From Aquamicrobium sp. (GTDB taxonomy: Bacteria > Pseudomonadota > Alphaproteobacteria > Rhizobiales > Rhizobiaceae), in assembly GCF_023954335.1 (NCBI RefSeq), contig NZ_JAMLIE010000003.1, positions 297,001-361,000 on the forward strand: a stretch of DNA of 64,000 nt, written 5' to 3'. The translations under genes were made by a program, and so were the position numbers. The notes below the pieces were generated by a model, which searched no databases, was not told where the DNA came from, and saw only the letters and a program-made list of their open reading frames with translations. Numbering within the stretch: the stretch's first letter is position 1; each line of letters starts with the position of its first letter. Below are positions 63,591-64,000 of the stretch, piece after piece.

Positions 63591-64000
63591 AGGCGGCTTC
63601 GAAATTGGCGGCGGGTATTTCCAGCCGGTAGTCGAGGCGCTCGTCGCTGACGTCGAAGCGCGCCGTGCCGTCGAGCGACATCGGCACCACCCGCTCCAGC
63701 GCCACGCTGGCGAAATCCTTGCGTTCGGGCAGGCCGGCGGCGCCGGCGGGCTCGCTCCATGTCAGGACGAGCGCGGGCGCCTCGCCCGCATCCTGGCGGC
63801 TGAGCGTCGCGGTCAGCCGCGCCTGCCCGCCCGGCCGCGCCAGCGCGCCATGGCTCATCGAGTTGACGACGAGCTCGTGCAGCGCCAGCCCGATATGCAG
63901 CGCGGCATTGGGATTGAGATGCACGTCGACGCCTTCGAAGCGCACGCCCTCGTCGCTCTCGTCGCGATAGCGCGCGATCTGGCCTTCCACCAGTTCGCTC
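63589..64000 (-). CDS. HWE/HisKA_2-type sensor histidine kinase (C-terminal part)
   Basis: Only the last 137 or so residues are in the window; the frame is open to its edge. The N-box-like LHIGLALHELVVNSMSHGAL is typical of the HWE/HisKA_2 kinase ATP-binding domain, followed by LVLTWSEPAG. The usual glycine-rich G-box (GxGxxL) after it is replaced here by a divergent stretch (KDFASVALERVV), as seen in HWE variants. Sensor and phosphorylation domains lie outside. Confidence 0.75.
   Translation of the reverse strand, partial: SELVEGQIARYRDESDEGVRFEGVDVHLNPNAALHIGLALHELVVNSMSHGALARPGGQARLTATLSRQDAGEAPALVLTWSEPAGAAGLPERKDFASVALERVVPMSLDGTARFDVSDERLDYRLEIPAANFEAA

Overview
The window looks like chromosomal DNA of a GC-rich alphaproteobacterium of the order Hyphomicrobiales (Rhizobiales), probably close to Phyllobacteriaceae or Mesorhizobium-like genera. 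This rests on gene content and order: a SAM-II riboswitch before metA, cobS-cobT beside a J-domain protein and bolA, pstSCAB-phoU-phoB, ybgF-tilS-ftsH-glmM, aroK-aroB, serC-serA and CtrA-type TTAA-N7-TTAA sites. I identified no species.

Layout. 1-14,000: housekeeping genes. These are a DUF3108 protein (cut by the window edge), a DMT transporter, YhhN, glyoxalase II, a methyltransferase, metA with its SAM-II leader, hisC-tyrC, a DUF2125 protein, ChaC, PlsC, YdcF, ftsE-ftsX, hpt and a CpdR-like regulator. 14,043-22,962: an accessory island of visibly lower GC between tRNA-Thr(GGT) and tRNA-Glu(CTC), whose 3' ends both face inward. It holds an intact integrase with phased TAGCACG repeats, an IS630-family element, a membrane SNase-sunset nuclease, a MotB/OmpA-like protein, two gene remnants either side of an IS3-family element, and a chimeric integrase remnant. 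23,049-32,900: a small membrane protein, an RluA/RluD-type pseudouridine synthase, rpoH, a large Pro/Ala-rich membrane protein, purA, a second DMT transporter, serA and serC. 32,900-41,300: a poorly coding stretch, a cold-shock protein, rpsU, small envelope proteins, a Crp/Fnr regulator next to a tyrosine phenol-lyase, an outer membrane barrel, stress-type membrane proteins and a globin-coupled chemotaxis receptor. 41,500-49,100: an NfeR1/alpha-r14-like small RNA, a Pho box, the Pst phosphate operon with phoU-phoB, and ybgF. 49,137-64,000: tilS, ftsH, glmM, a phytase-esterase-like protein, cobT-cobS, a J-domain protein, bolA, an aldo/keto reductase, a truncated CorC-like protein, aroB-aroK, a 49-residue membrane protein and the C-terminal end of an HWE-type histidine kinase.

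Most operons are tight, with ATGA stop/start overlaps in pstC-pstA-pstB, aroK-aroB, cobT to the esterase, the DMT transporter to yhhN, and the OmpA-like gene with its partner. The items I rate highest are the three-hairpin small RNA showing ACCTCCTCCC in each loop just upstream of the Pho box; the tyrosine phenol-lyase (easily mislabelled tryptophanase) paired with a Crp/Fnr regulator; and the IS3-broken membrane coiled-coil/OmpA module in the two-tRNA island, the best candidate here for an uncharacterised system.
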